From NCBI GenBank assembly GCA_913055635.1, contig CAJXLK010000017.1:1-64000 (forward strand): a stretch of 64,000 bases of DNA. Direction: 5' to 3'. The notes beneath the pieces were generated by a model. It ran no database searches. It was given only the letters and a program-made list of their open reading frames with translations, and had not been told where the DNA came from. Position numbers and translations under genes: made by a program. Positions 1 through 7,993 of this stretch are shown here, in pieces (within the stretch, counting starts at the first letter, position 1; each line of letters begins with the position of its first letter). The stretch is from an uncultured Bacteroidota bacterium. GTDB taxonomy: Bacteria > Bacteroidota > Bacteroidia > Bacteroidales > UBA12077.

Positions 1-67
1 AACGCGGCGGTCTTGAAAACCGTTGTCCGGTATCCCCGGACCGGGGGTTCGAATCCCTCTTCCTCCG
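1..67 (+). tRNA. tRNA-Ser(TGA), 3' part
   Basis: The window opens inside a tRNA. The anticodon arm is visible at 7-23: a 5-bp stem closes a seven-base loop with anticodon TGA at 14-16, which reads UCA. A long variable arm follows (TCCGG paired with CCGGA), and this is typical of serine tRNAs. Next come a T arm with the GTTCGAATC core and the 3' acceptor strand TCCTCC plus discriminator G. No CCA is encoded (CCG follows), so CCA would be added after transcription. The 5' acceptor and D arm lie outside the window. Confidence 0.9.
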
Positions 68-101
68 CCGGTTTTTAACCCTGAAATTTCAATTGACCCG
101 C

Positions 102-137
102 AAAAAAGGGACCAATCCACGAGATGGTCCCTTTTTT
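102..137 (+). terminator. Rho-independent terminator after tRNA-Ser
   Basis: A 13-bp inverted repeat (AAAAAAGGGACCA and TGGTCCCTTTTTT) with a 10-nt loop ends in a T run. It lies 35 nt after the tRNA. The A-rich left arm makes it usable in both directions, so it may also insulate the minus-strand gene that ends at 330. The stretch 138-329 shows nothing recognisable. Confidence 0.75.
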
Positions 138-329
138 GTTTTACATCATCAATCGTTACGCTCACAGCTGACCGGCCCAACCACTCCAGAGGGATAATAA
201 CAGGGCACCTATCACACCTTCACTGTGATGGCCTTACCCGGGCAGAATTCAGGTTCCGGGGCCTTCAAGCGGCCCATATCAACCGGATCAAACCGGTTGC
301 CCCGATGATCCAAATCAGGCAAATTATAA

Positions 330-2678
330 TTAAAAACGCATCCCCATCAGCAGGACATCGGCATGCTGGGGCGCTTCACCCTTCCAGTTTTCCCAGTACT
401 CAACGACCTTCTCTTTCTGCTGATGAGCCGGCAGCTGATGCACCTCAGATAAAAGTCCCCTCAATCGTTCAAGGCCCATCTCCTGCTGCCGGTCCTGGCT
501 TTTCTGCCGGTATAAGCCCCTGGTAAAGAGATAAATCATATCCTGGGGCTGTAAATCCAGCACCCGGGATTGAAAGGACTCTTCAAGCTGAGTTTGCCTG
601 GCAATGGAAATATCATCGGGTAAAAATTCGATCAGCTCACCCTGGCGGTAAAGGTAAAGGGGACGTTGCGACCCGGCAAACTGTAACCGATGCCCGGGCA
701 GATCCCAGACGCAAAGGGCCACTTCCAACTTATCGTGGTCATCCTCAGCCGGATCCTCTTGCTGAAGGGCATGAGCAACTTTATGCCGCAGGCGGTTTAA
801 AAGTTCCCCCGCCTGGAAGTGTTCCATCCCGGCAGCGGCTTCATTCAAAAAAGACATCCCCAACATGCTCATGAAAGCCCCAGGCACGCCATGGCCAGTG
901 CATCCGACCACCGCAAAGGCAATTTGATCATTCTTCTGACGCACCCAGTAGAAATCACCGCTAACCATGTCGCGGGGCTGAAAAAAAAGAAAATGACCAC
1001 GGAACAATTGCCGGAGGGTCCGGGTCGACATCAGCAGGCTCGACTGAATCCGACGGGCGTACTGTCCTTCACGAATAAGCTCCGAGTCCTTGTTGTGCAA
1101 CTCCTCCTTTTTACTTTGGGTCAACTGGCGCTGGCGTTCCAATTCATCACGCTGGCGGCTGATCTGCTCATTCTGCTGCAACAACTCTTCATTTTGGCTC
1201 TCTATCTCTTCCTTTTGTTCGGCCAATAAACGATAGGACCGGCGCTTGTTGCGGTAATAGATATAAATCAATACCGACAAAATCAACACCACCAACCCGC
1301 CCCCCATAAGGGCATATTTCTCTACCTCATGCTTTTCGATGAGGTCCTGCTGACGGTTGAGCAAGTGCTCCTGGCGCTCGATCTCCTTTTGCTTTTGCTC
1401 GAGTTGATAACGTGTCTCAATGGCTTCAACCATCTGATTCTTTTCTTTATTAAAAAGACGGTCTTCAATTTGCTCGAATTGCCGGGTAAAAGAAAGGGCT
1501 TTCCGGTAATTGCCACGCTTCTCAAAGGCCTGGGCTAAAATCTTAAGCGATTTTTTCTGCTGAAGGGGAATCTCAAGTGAATCAGCTAGCTCTTTACCCT
1601 GGCGGGCAATATTTATGGCCCGCGGTATTTGCTCCTGCTTAAGATGCACTTTAGCCATGGAGATCATGTCCTCGGCCATCCCCTTCTTATCACCTATCTC
1701 ATTGTCCAGCTTTAGGGCATCATGTAAATAATCCTGCGAGCGATTATAATCCCCCTTTTTCATATAGATCATGGCCAGATTGGAATAAACCCCCGATATA
1801 CCACGCTTGTCATTGACCTTCCTGCGGTATTCCAGGGATTCCTCGAAATTTTCACGGGCCCGGGGAATTTGATTTTGCTTGAGGTGGACCTCACCCAAAT
1901 TGTTCAAACAGGTGCCTATATTGGGAACATTACCAATCCTGCGGTTCAACTCCAGGGCGCGACGGTAATATTGTCGGGCCTTGAAATAATTCTGCTGCTC
2001 CTCAAAAACATTGCCGATGTTGTTGTAACAGGCCGATATCCCCTGATGATCATTGATCTTTTCAAAGTGTTCCAACCCCTTCTTATAAAAAGAAACAGCC
2101 TGGGTGTAATTGCCGAATTGAAAATGAATATTCCCCAGGTTATTGTTGGCTTGTCCGAGTTTTTCAGTATTGTTGCCCTGGCTGGTCGAATCCTTCAGTT
2201 GGCCGGCCATCTCCTGGCGAATGCCGGCGGCTTTTTGATAATATTCCAGGGCTTTGCTGAAATTTCCCTGATTTTTGTGGATCACCCCCAAATTGTTATA
2301 TCCATTGGCCATGCCTCCCCTGTCACCGGCTTTTTCTTTCAGAGCAATGGACTTTCTCAGATACCGGATGGTTTGATCGTATTCCGAACGGTAAATATAG
2401 ACCACCGCGATGTAATTCAAACATTTCCCTGCCAGGCGGGTATATCCCCCTTCTTTAGCCAGATTCAGGGCTTCCCGGTAATAACTCAGGGCCGAATCCT
2501 GTTGACGGTACTGGTATAAATCGCCCAGATCCAGGTAATGCAAAGCTTTTAAGGAATCGTTGGAAGTCTTATCGATCAGGTGGACAATTGAATCATGCTT
2601 CCGGTCTTTTTGGCCCTGACTCAGCAGGGGCAGCAATAAAAGCAGGAACAAAAAGCATGGTTTCTTGCAGATCCGCAT
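330..2678 (-). CDS. TPR-repeat membrane protein with degenerate SpoIIE/PP2C-like domain
   Basis: 782 aa. A signal peptide (about residues 1-22) is followed by tandem TPR units from about residue 40 to 400, a single membrane helix at about 455-475, a coiled coil, and a C-terminal SpoIIE-type domain from about 560. This is the usual architecture of Bacteroidota TPR/SpoIIE proteins: periplasmic TPRs sensing something and a cytoplasmic phosphatase domain. The domain keeps GDFYW (D575) and TGHGVPGAF. However, the metal-binding Asp just before CTGHG is Gly (G592), the Asp expected in the FTDG motif is Arg (R720), and the terminal DD pair is reduced to A773-D774. The fold is clear, but phosphatase activity is doubtful. 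The start is the ATG directly before the signal peptide. It stands alone with 300 bp on its 5' side, and I see no recognisable partner gene. Confidence 0.85.
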   Translation of the reverse strand: MRICKKPCFLFLLLLLPLLSQGQKDRKHDSIVHLIDKTSNDSLKALHYLDLGDLYQYRQQDSALSYYREALNLAKEGGYTRLAGKCLNYIAVVYIYRSEYDQTIRYLRKSIALKEKAGDRGGMANGYNNLGVIHKNQGNFSKALEYYQKAAGIRQEMAGQLKDSTSQGNNTEKLGQANNNLGNIHFQFGNYTQAVSFYKKGLEHFEKINDHQGISACYNNIGNVFEEQQNYFKARQYYRRALELNRRIGNVPNIGTCLNNLGEVHLKQNQIPRARENFEESLEYRRKVNDKRGISGVYSNLAMIYMKKGDYNRSQDYLHDALKLDNEIGDKKGMAEDMISMAKVHLKQEQIPRAINIARQGKELADSLEIPLQQKKSLKILAQAFEKRGNYRKALSFTRQFEQIEDRLFNKEKNQMVEAIETRYQLEQKQKEIERQEHLLNRQQDLIEKHEVEKYALMGGGLVVLILSVLIYIYYRNKRRSYRLLAEQKEEIESQNEELLQQNEQISRQRDELERQRQLTQSKKEELHNKDSELIREGQYARRIQSSLLMSTRTLRQLFRGHFLFFQPRDMVSGDFYWVRQKNDQIAFAVVGCTGHGVPGAFMSMLGMSFLNEAAAGMEHFQAGELLNRLRHKVAHALQQEDPAEDDHDKLEVALCVWDLPGHRLQFAGSQRPLYLYRQGELIEFLPDDISIARQTQLEESFQSRVLDLQPQDMIYLFTRGLYRQKSQDRQQEMGLERLRGLLSEVHQLPAHQQKEKVVEYWENWKGEAPQHADVLLMGMRF

Positions 2679-2979
2679 ATTTCAGGAATTTAACAGTTTG
2701 GGTCGAAGAATGAATTGGGTCAAGTTGGATCATTTTCAAGATAATGTGCAATTTACATAATTTTTGGCAAATCCATAAAGATACCCTTGCTTTCGAATAA
2801 AACCGGGGCATTGCCAGACCTGCACAACAAGAAAATTTATAACCATAGGGGGGTCATTGTGAGGCGTCAAAAACCACTGAATAAGATTCAATGCGAGATT
2901 CTTTTGCAGGCGCCATGAAGTATTTAACCAAATGGAAGCCGCAGAAAGGCGGAAAAAATTCCATATGGCTCAAAAGGGT

Positions 2980-4386
2980 TTATTTACGGGTTAGGAGGAT
3001 CACATTTTCAACATGATAGGTATGGGGAAACATATCCACCGGCTGAACCCTATCCACCCGGTAATCTTCCTGGAGAATGTTGACATCCCGGGCCTGGGTG
3101 GCCGGGTTACAGCTCACATATACGATGGTGTGGGGGGCGGCTTTGCGGATATTGGCCACCACCTCTTTGTGCATGCCTGCCCGGGGGGGATCGGTAACGA
3201 TCACTCCGGGATAGCCGTGCTCGCGGAAAAAATCTTCATTCAGAAGCTGCTTCATATCTCCGGCAATGAACCGGGTATTGCCAATGGCATTGGTGCGGGC
3301 ATTCTCGCGGGCATCTTCGATGGCTTCGGGCACCGACTCAATGCCGGTCACCTTCCGGGCATAGGGCGCCAAAAAATTCGCTATCGTGCCGGTACCGGTG
3401 TATAAATCATAAACATGTTCTTCGCCCTGCAAGGCAGCATAATCGCCCACCAAATGATAAAGCCGGTGGGCCTGGTAGGAATTGGTCTGGTAAAAAGACT
3501 TGGGTCCGATCTTAAACCACAGTTCATCCATTCTTTCATAAATAAAATCGCGGCCGCTGTAAGTTACCGGCTCCAGATCATAAATGGAATCATTGGCTTT
3601 GGGGTTGATCATATATATCAGTGAAGTGATATCGGGGAAGTGCTGTTTCAAATGGTCAAGCAGGGCCAGGCGCTTGTCTTCTTCTTCGCGGTAAAAGACC
3701 ACGATAACCATTAGCTCGCCGGTAGAAGAGGTACGAATAATCAGGGTTCTAAGGAAACCTTCATTGTTGCGTTCATCAAAAAAGGGATAATCATGTTCAA
3801 GGGCGAACCCCCGGATGGCATTTCGAATGGCATTGGAGGGGTCAGGCTGCAGGTAGCAGGTTTCAATATCAACCACCTTATCCCATCGACCGGGGATATG
3901 CAGGCCCAACCCCCGCTTTTCCAGTCCTTCATCCCCTGAATCAATCTCCTCGCGGGTGAGCCAGCGCTGGCTGGAAAAGGAAAATTCCATCTTATTCCTG
4001 TAATACCGGGTATACTCGGAGGGTATGATATCCTCAACAGGCGGCAATTCCACCTTTCCAATCCGCTCCAGGTTGTCGATCACCTGTTTGCGCTTATAGT
4101 GCAGCTGATCCTTATAGGGCAAATCCTGCCATTTGCACCCCCCACACAAATCAAAATGCCGGCAAAAGGGCTCGACCCTCATGTCGCTATAGGCATGGAA
4201 TTGTACCGGCATGGCTTCCATATAGGACTTCTTCTTCCGGGTGACCTTCAAATCTACCACATCACCAGGCAAGGCCTTGGTGACAAAAACAACCTGCCCT
4301 TCCACCCGCGCAATGGATTTGCCTTCGCCACCAATATCCTCAATGGTGACTTTTTCCAGATAAGGTAAACGCTTTGTTCTTCCCAC
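2980..4386 (-). CDS. rlmD: 23S rRNA (uracil-5-)-methyltransferase RlmD/RumA family
   Basis: A SAM-dependent enzyme that methylates a uracil of 23S rRNA. It has an N-terminal TRAM-like beta domain (EKVTIEDIGGEGKSIARV), a 4Fe-4S cysteine set (CRHFDLCGGCKW plus a later Cys in CYLQP), a SAM site in the DLYTGTGTIANFLA region, DPPRAGMH, and the catalytic-cysteine motif VSCNPATQARD. An open frame runs up to a TTG at 4419. I prefer the GTG at 4386 because family members begin with a short basic segment followed by LEKVTI, and because a Bacteroidota -7-like box (TATTTTTG, 4404-4397, minus) overlaps the longer start region. Whether it targets U1939 or another site (RlmD versus RlmC) cannot be decided from sequence alone. 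Confidence 0.88.
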   Translation of the reverse strand: MGRTKRLPYLEKVTIEDIGGEGKSIARVEGQVVFVTKALPGDVVDLKVTRKKKSYMEAMPVQFHAYSDMRVEPFCRHFDLCGGCKWQDLPYKDQLHYKRKQVIDNLERIGKVELPPVEDIIPSEYTRYYRNKMEFSFSSQRWLTREEIDSGDEGLEKRGLGLHIPGRWDKVVDIETCYLQPDPSNAIRNAIRGFALEHDYPFFDERNNEGFLRTLIIRTSSTGELMVIVVFYREEEDKRLALLDHLKQHFPDITSLIYMINPKANDSIYDLEPVTYSGRDFIYERMDELWFKIGPKSFYQTNSYQAHRLYHLVGDYAALQGEEHVYDLYTGTGTIANFLAPYARKVTGIESVPEAIEDARENARTNAIGNTRFIAGDMKQLLNEDFFREHGYPGVIVTDPPRAGMHKEVVANIRKAAPHTIVYVSCNPATQARDVNILQEDYRVDRVQPVDMFPHTYHVENVILLTRK

Positions 4387-4644
4387 TTTTTTTTGACAAA
4401 AATAATGAACTTGAAACAATTTTCACGAAACCACCCCCTCCCCCTAAAACCAAACCATTCTAAACCAGCCAGCCTATGGGTATACTTTAAGAAGCAACTA
4501 AAACAATACTTAAAATAGAAAACAAGATCAAACCAAAAACAAATAAACCTCCCAAAAAACTCACAGCATAGCATATATAGAATTAACACCTGCCAAACTG
4601 AGCAGGAATTAAATCAAACAATAAAAACAATTGGGCGGCAGTGA

Positions 4645-4676
4645 TTTGACTTTTTGAAAATTTTAATTTAGTTTCG
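4645..4676 (+). promoter_or_regulatory. Bacteroidota-type promoter for the serine hydrolase
   Basis: TTTG at 4645-4648, a 20-nt spacer, and TAGTTTCG at 4669-4676. This is one mismatch from the TAnnTTTG -7 element of the primary Bacteroidota sigma factor. The start codon lies 29 nt downstream. Confidence 0.55.
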
Positions 4677-4704
4677 CAGTTTTAATGAAAAACAATTTGG
4701 GCCT

Positions 4705-5883
4705 ATGGGAAAGCCCCTACATATAGAAAAATATCGTTCGATTATTGGAATATTTTTACTGGCCACTATATTTATCATCCCCATTGTTTACTCTTCTGTA
4801 TCGCGCAATGCTTCCGCAGAAAGCTCAGTAAAGCAGGAGCAGGCGGATGATTACAATCTGGGGCGGCTTTTTTACAAACAAAAGATTGACCGGATTGATT
4901 CGTTCATGCAAGCCCATCAGCAAAGGGTCAATTTTCAGGGCAATGTGCTTGTAGGCTACAAAGGCCATTTGATTTACCAGGGAAGCTTTGGCTATGCCAA
5001 TCCCTTAAAGCAGAAGCCCATGGACAAAGATGCTGTTTTTCAGCTGGCTTCTGTTTCCAAGCAATTTACAGCGATGGGGGCCCTCATTGCCATCGAAAAA
5101 GGGCTGTTGAATTACACCGATACAGTGACCCGATTTTTCCCCGACTTTCCTTATCCCAACATTACGGTTCAGATGTTGCTGAACCATACGGCAGGCCTGC
5201 CCAATTACATGTGGCTATTGGAACATCACTGGAATAAGGAAACGCCCCCTTATAACGATCAGGTCATTGATCTGATGGCTCAGCATCAGCTCTCGCTTCA
5301 TTTCACCCCGGGCACCCGCTTTGGCTATTCCAACACCGGATATGTGGTACTGGCGGCGGTCATTGAACAGGCCACCGGTAGGCGGTTCGACCACTTTCTG
5401 GAGCAGGAAATATTTGATCCCCTGGGCATGGAGCATACTTTTGTACATAGCCCCGCTTACCCTTCCTCGAAAAAACACCTCCATGGTTATAAATATTGGG
5501 GCCGCGGATATTACCAGATACCCATGACGGTGAACGACGGGGCCGTGGGGGATAAAGGTGTATACTCGACCATTCGCGACTTATATAAATGGGACCAGGC
5601 CCTCTACCAAAACCAGCTGGTGGAGGCCTCAACCATCAAAAAGGCCTATCAACCGGTTCAATTGAAAAACGGCAACCACTATCCCTATGGTTTTGGTTTT
5701 CGCATTAAAGAAAACAATGGCAAAAAGGTGGTTTATCACTATGGCAAATGGAATGGATTCAGAACGGGCATCATCCGGTATATTGAAGACACCAGCACCA
5801 TCATCATCTTGAATCACACCAACAGGCCGTATAACAGCCAAATAACAGAGCACATCAAGGATTACCTGGAAACAAAAAGTTGA
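4705..5883 (+). CDS. secreted serine hydrolase, beta-lactamase (class C/PBP4*) fold
   Basis: 392 aa with an N-terminal hydrophobic segment (about 10-30) for export or membrane anchoring. The active-site motifs are intact: S116-V-S-K119 (SxxK), Y208-S-N210 (YxN) and a C-terminal HYGKWNG that matches the H/KxG triad. The domain fills nearly the whole protein (about 50-385). Such enzymes hydrolyse peptidoglycan peptides, D-amino-acid amides or esters, and the substrate cannot be told here. A diverged paralogue with these residues lost lies at 55228-56331. The start is the ATG at 4705, since an upstream ATG at 4685 is out of frame. It is monocistronic, with a good promoter just upstream. Confidence 0.88.
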   Translation: MGKPLHIEKYRSIIGIFLLATIFIIPIVYSSVSRNASAESSVKQEQADDYNLGRLFYKQKIDRIDSFMQAHQQRVNFQGNVLVGYKGHLIYQGSFGYANPLKQKPMDKDAVFQLASVSKQFTAMGALIAIEKGLLNYTDTVTRFFPDFPYPNITVQMLLNHTAGLPNYMWLLEHHWNKETPPYNDQVIDLMAQHQLSLHFTPGTRFGYSNTGYVVLAAVIEQATGRRFDHFLEQEIFDPLGMEHTFVHSPAYPSSKKHLHGYKYWGRGYYQIPMTVNDGAVGDKGVYSTIRDLYKWDQALYQNQLVEASTIKKAYQPVQLKNGNHYPYGFGFRIKENNGKKVVYHYGKWNGFRTGIIRYIEDTSTIIILNHTNRPYNSQITEHIKDYLETKS

Positions 5884-6121
5884 CTGGGCAGTAATTCCAG
5901 CCAGACCCCTGCCAAAGGATTATCCATTTGCCCAAAACCAAACATGCAATAAAAACACCCGGCCTTAGAAAACAGCTGACCAACCCGCCTGGAAAACAGC
6001 CTGCCTTCAAAAAAACCGGGCCATGAAACTTTTGCGGCTTATACCCTTACGGCCCAACCCCTGATGGGTTCAAAAATATCACAAACAACACGGTCATGAA
6101 GCTGATAAAATGGCTCTTCCT

Positions 6122-6808
6122 TCAACCCAATTCACTGATTCGCTCAAGGCTTTCCATATCCTCAATCTTAATCTTCCTCCCATCAAGCGAAATCACCCCT
6201 TCCTGGGCAAACGCCGAAAGGGTGCGGATGGCATTGGAGGTGGTCATATTCGAGAGGTTGGCCAGATCTTCCCGCGAAAGATACACCTTCAGGGTGGTTT
6301 CGTCTTCTTCATAACCATAGGTGTTTTGAAGGAAAATCAGGGATTCGGCCAGCCGTCCCCGGATGTGTTTTTGGGTCAGGGTCACGGTACGGGTATTGGA
6401 AAAGCCCAGTTCAGAAGCCAAAAACTCGATGATGTTCAAGGCAAACTTGCCATTCTGCATGATCACATCAAAAAGGGCGTTTTTCTCGATGGTACAAATC
6501 TCACATTCCTCAATCGACTCGGCTGTGCCCAGGTAATTTTGCTTGGCAAAAAGTGCACGGAATCCAATGAAGCCACTGGGTCGGGCCATTCTCACAATCT
6601 GTTCTCTTCCTCCCACACCCTCTTTATAGATTTTGACTTTGCCTTTGGCCAAAAAAATCAAGCCGGTGGGTTTATCCCCCTCTTTATAAATGATCTCGTT
6701 CTTCTTATATCTTGAAATGGCGCTGTTGTCCATTAAGATTTGCTTCTGCTCATCTGTAAGGGCCTGGAAAACCTGCATCCGATTGATAACATGGACGTCT
6801 TCTGTCAT
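6122..6808 (-). CDS. Crp/Fnr-family transcriptional regulator
   Basis: 228 aa. A cyclic-nucleotide-binding-like beta-roll (about 15-140; IIYKEGDKPTGLIFLAKGKVKI) leads through the long dimer helix to a winged helix-turn-helix at about 165-225 (LSREDLANLSNMTTSNAIRT). There is no N-terminal cysteine cluster of the Fnr 4Fe-4S type, so the effector is unknown. The sequence ISRYKKNEIIYKEG is typical of the Bacteroidota proteins. It is transcribed alone. The upstream -7 box (TACATTTG) places the start of transcription about 45 nt before the ATG. A second member of the family sits at 51024. Confidence 0.9.
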   Translation of the reverse strand: MTEDVHVINRMQVFQALTDEQKQILMDNSAISRYKKNEIIYKEGDKPTGLIFLAKGKVKIYKEGVGGREQIVRMARPSGFIGFRALFAKQNYLGTAESIEECEICTIEKNALFDVIMQNGKFALNIIEFLASELGFSNTRTVTLTQKHIRGRLAESLIFLQNTYGYEEDETTLKVYLSREDLANLSNMTTSNAIRTLSAFAQEGVISLDGRKIKIEDMESLERISELG

Positions 6809-6856
6809 GGGATATATCGATTTATGTTAATATTTGGACATATGTTATTCAACATG

Positions 6857-6864
6857 CAAATGTA
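6857..6864 (-). promoter_or_regulatory. -7 element upstream of the Crp/Fnr gene
   Basis: Read on the minus strand, TACATTTG matches TAnnTTTG exactly. A T-run lies about 19-20 nt further upstream where the -33 element is expected. The 49 nt between box and ATG are A+T-rich. Confidence 0.45.
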
Positions 6865-7086
6865 AGGAATCAACGACTGATAAAAAAAGAAAAATCACTT
6901 TTTTATCGCCCTTTCCATTTCCTCCCGGCAGAATGATCACAATTAAAAAAAGGGTCTTATAAAACATGAATGATAAAACTGAATGTCAATATGATAACGT
7001 TAAATCAACTCCCCCCGCCTTATGGATTGAACCATCTCCTTCGCTGAAAAAGTCATCGCTTTTTCTTGTTGTACAAAACCTTGCAT

Positions 7087-7117
7087 AAAAAAACCGCCTG
7101 GTTTTTACCAGACGGTT
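7087..7117 (-). terminator. Rho-independent terminator of the hsp20 gene
   Basis: On the minus strand an 11-bp hairpin (AACCGTCTGGT with ACCAGGCGGTT, one G-U pair) with a 4-nt A-rich loop is followed by a run of T. It lies 23 nt after the stop of the Hsp20 gene. The remaining bases between 6870 and 7086 show no gene. Confidence 0.8.
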
Positions 7118-7139
7118 CCTTTGAGAAGTACGAACAAGA

Positions 7140-7571
7140 TTACTCAATGTCAATTTTCTTGGAAGCTTTTTCAACGGCTTCTTTTTTCTTGGGCAGCTCT
7201 ACGTAAAGGACGCCGTTATCATGCTTGGCTTTAATATCTTCAACATTTACCGTATCCGGCAGACTGAATGAACGTTGGAATGCGCTGTAGCTGAATTCTC
7301 TCCTCAGGTAACTATCTTCCTCATTCTCATCCTTATGTTCTTTCTCCGAAGAGATGGTCAGTACATTGTTCTGAATGTTCACATCAAAGTCCTTCTTATC
7401 CAATCCGGGAGCTGCTACTTCAATGGTATACTTGTCTTTATCCTCCCGTACATTGACATCCGGTACGCTTGGATTGTTTTCAAAATCAAAGAAATCCTTC
7501 AGAAAATCTTTTCCAAACATATCGTCGTCAAAGCTGGGCAGAAATCTTCTATTTCTCAGTTTGGGTATCAT
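7140..7571 (-). CDS. Hsp20/alpha-crystallin small heat-shock protein
   Basis: 143 aa, an ATP-independent holdase that binds unfolding proteins in the cytoplasm. The alpha-crystallin domain covers about 35-130 (VPDVNVREDKDKYTIEVAAP, then GLDKKDFDVNI and GVLYVELPKKK), with the A-x-x-x-n-G-v-L signature near its end and a short basic C-terminal extension. The start ATG is preceded by an unusually strong Shine-Dalgarno stretch (AAAGGAGGG) 8-9 nt upstream, which is rare in this phylum and fits high expression. It is monocistronic and followed by its own terminator. Confidence 0.93.
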   Translation of the reverse strand: MIPKLRNRRFLPSFDDDMFGKDFLKDFFDFENNPSVPDVNVREDKDKYTIEVAAPGLDKKDFDVNIQNNVLTISSEKEHKDENEEDSYLRREFSYSAFQRSFSLPDTVNVEDIKAKHDNGVLYVELPKKKEAVEKASKKIDIE

Positions 7572-7993
7572 ATCACAACCCTCCTTTCTTTTTGGTTCGA
7601 CATCTTTTTAATGTTTCCATCCTTAAAGGATCAAATCGTATGCCAAATCCACGTTAATGACTATGTGTCATTTTACCACGGCCATTTAATGTCAATGTGG
7701 CATATATGATATTAAATAACTGTAATACAACAACTTAAAATCACTCTCCCAAGAGGCGGTGATTTATCAATACAATGCATTCGAAAAGAGGATTGACCAT
7801 TAAATTGGTATGCCAATGGGCAATGAGCAAATCGGCGATGGACAATGCATAATGGACGATGAACCATGAGCAATGAAAATAATGAGCCTCCTTCACCTCG
7901 CTGATCGGACAGGGAAGCTTCATCAAAATTCAACCAAGATTTAGGGCTTAACCTTAATAAATTATTAGCTTTAGGGACCCAACACAAACAGCT
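7572..7993. other. 422-bp intergenic stretch with degenerate short repeats
   Basis: No gene is visible. Positions 7814-7886 hold a degenerate run of short elements around CAATG and GGACAATG (for example GGGCAATGAGCAA, GATGGACAATGCATAATGGAC and GAGCAATGAAAAT), which looks like a decayed simple repeat. The right end, after about 7940, contains the probable promoter of the next gene. Confidence 0.5.
7940..7973 (+). promoter_or_regulatory. possible promoter of the nifS-selD fusion gene
   Basis: TTTA(G) at 7940-7943, a 22-nt spacer and TAGCTTTA at 7966-7973, which is one mismatch from TAnnTTTG. It lies 21 nt before the ATG. Confidence 0.35.

Noticed and set aside
23-526. Open frame overlapping the tRNA and the following region
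   Set aside because: It runs through the tRNA gene and terminator and then opposite the phosphatase-like gene. It has no start context or recognisable domain.
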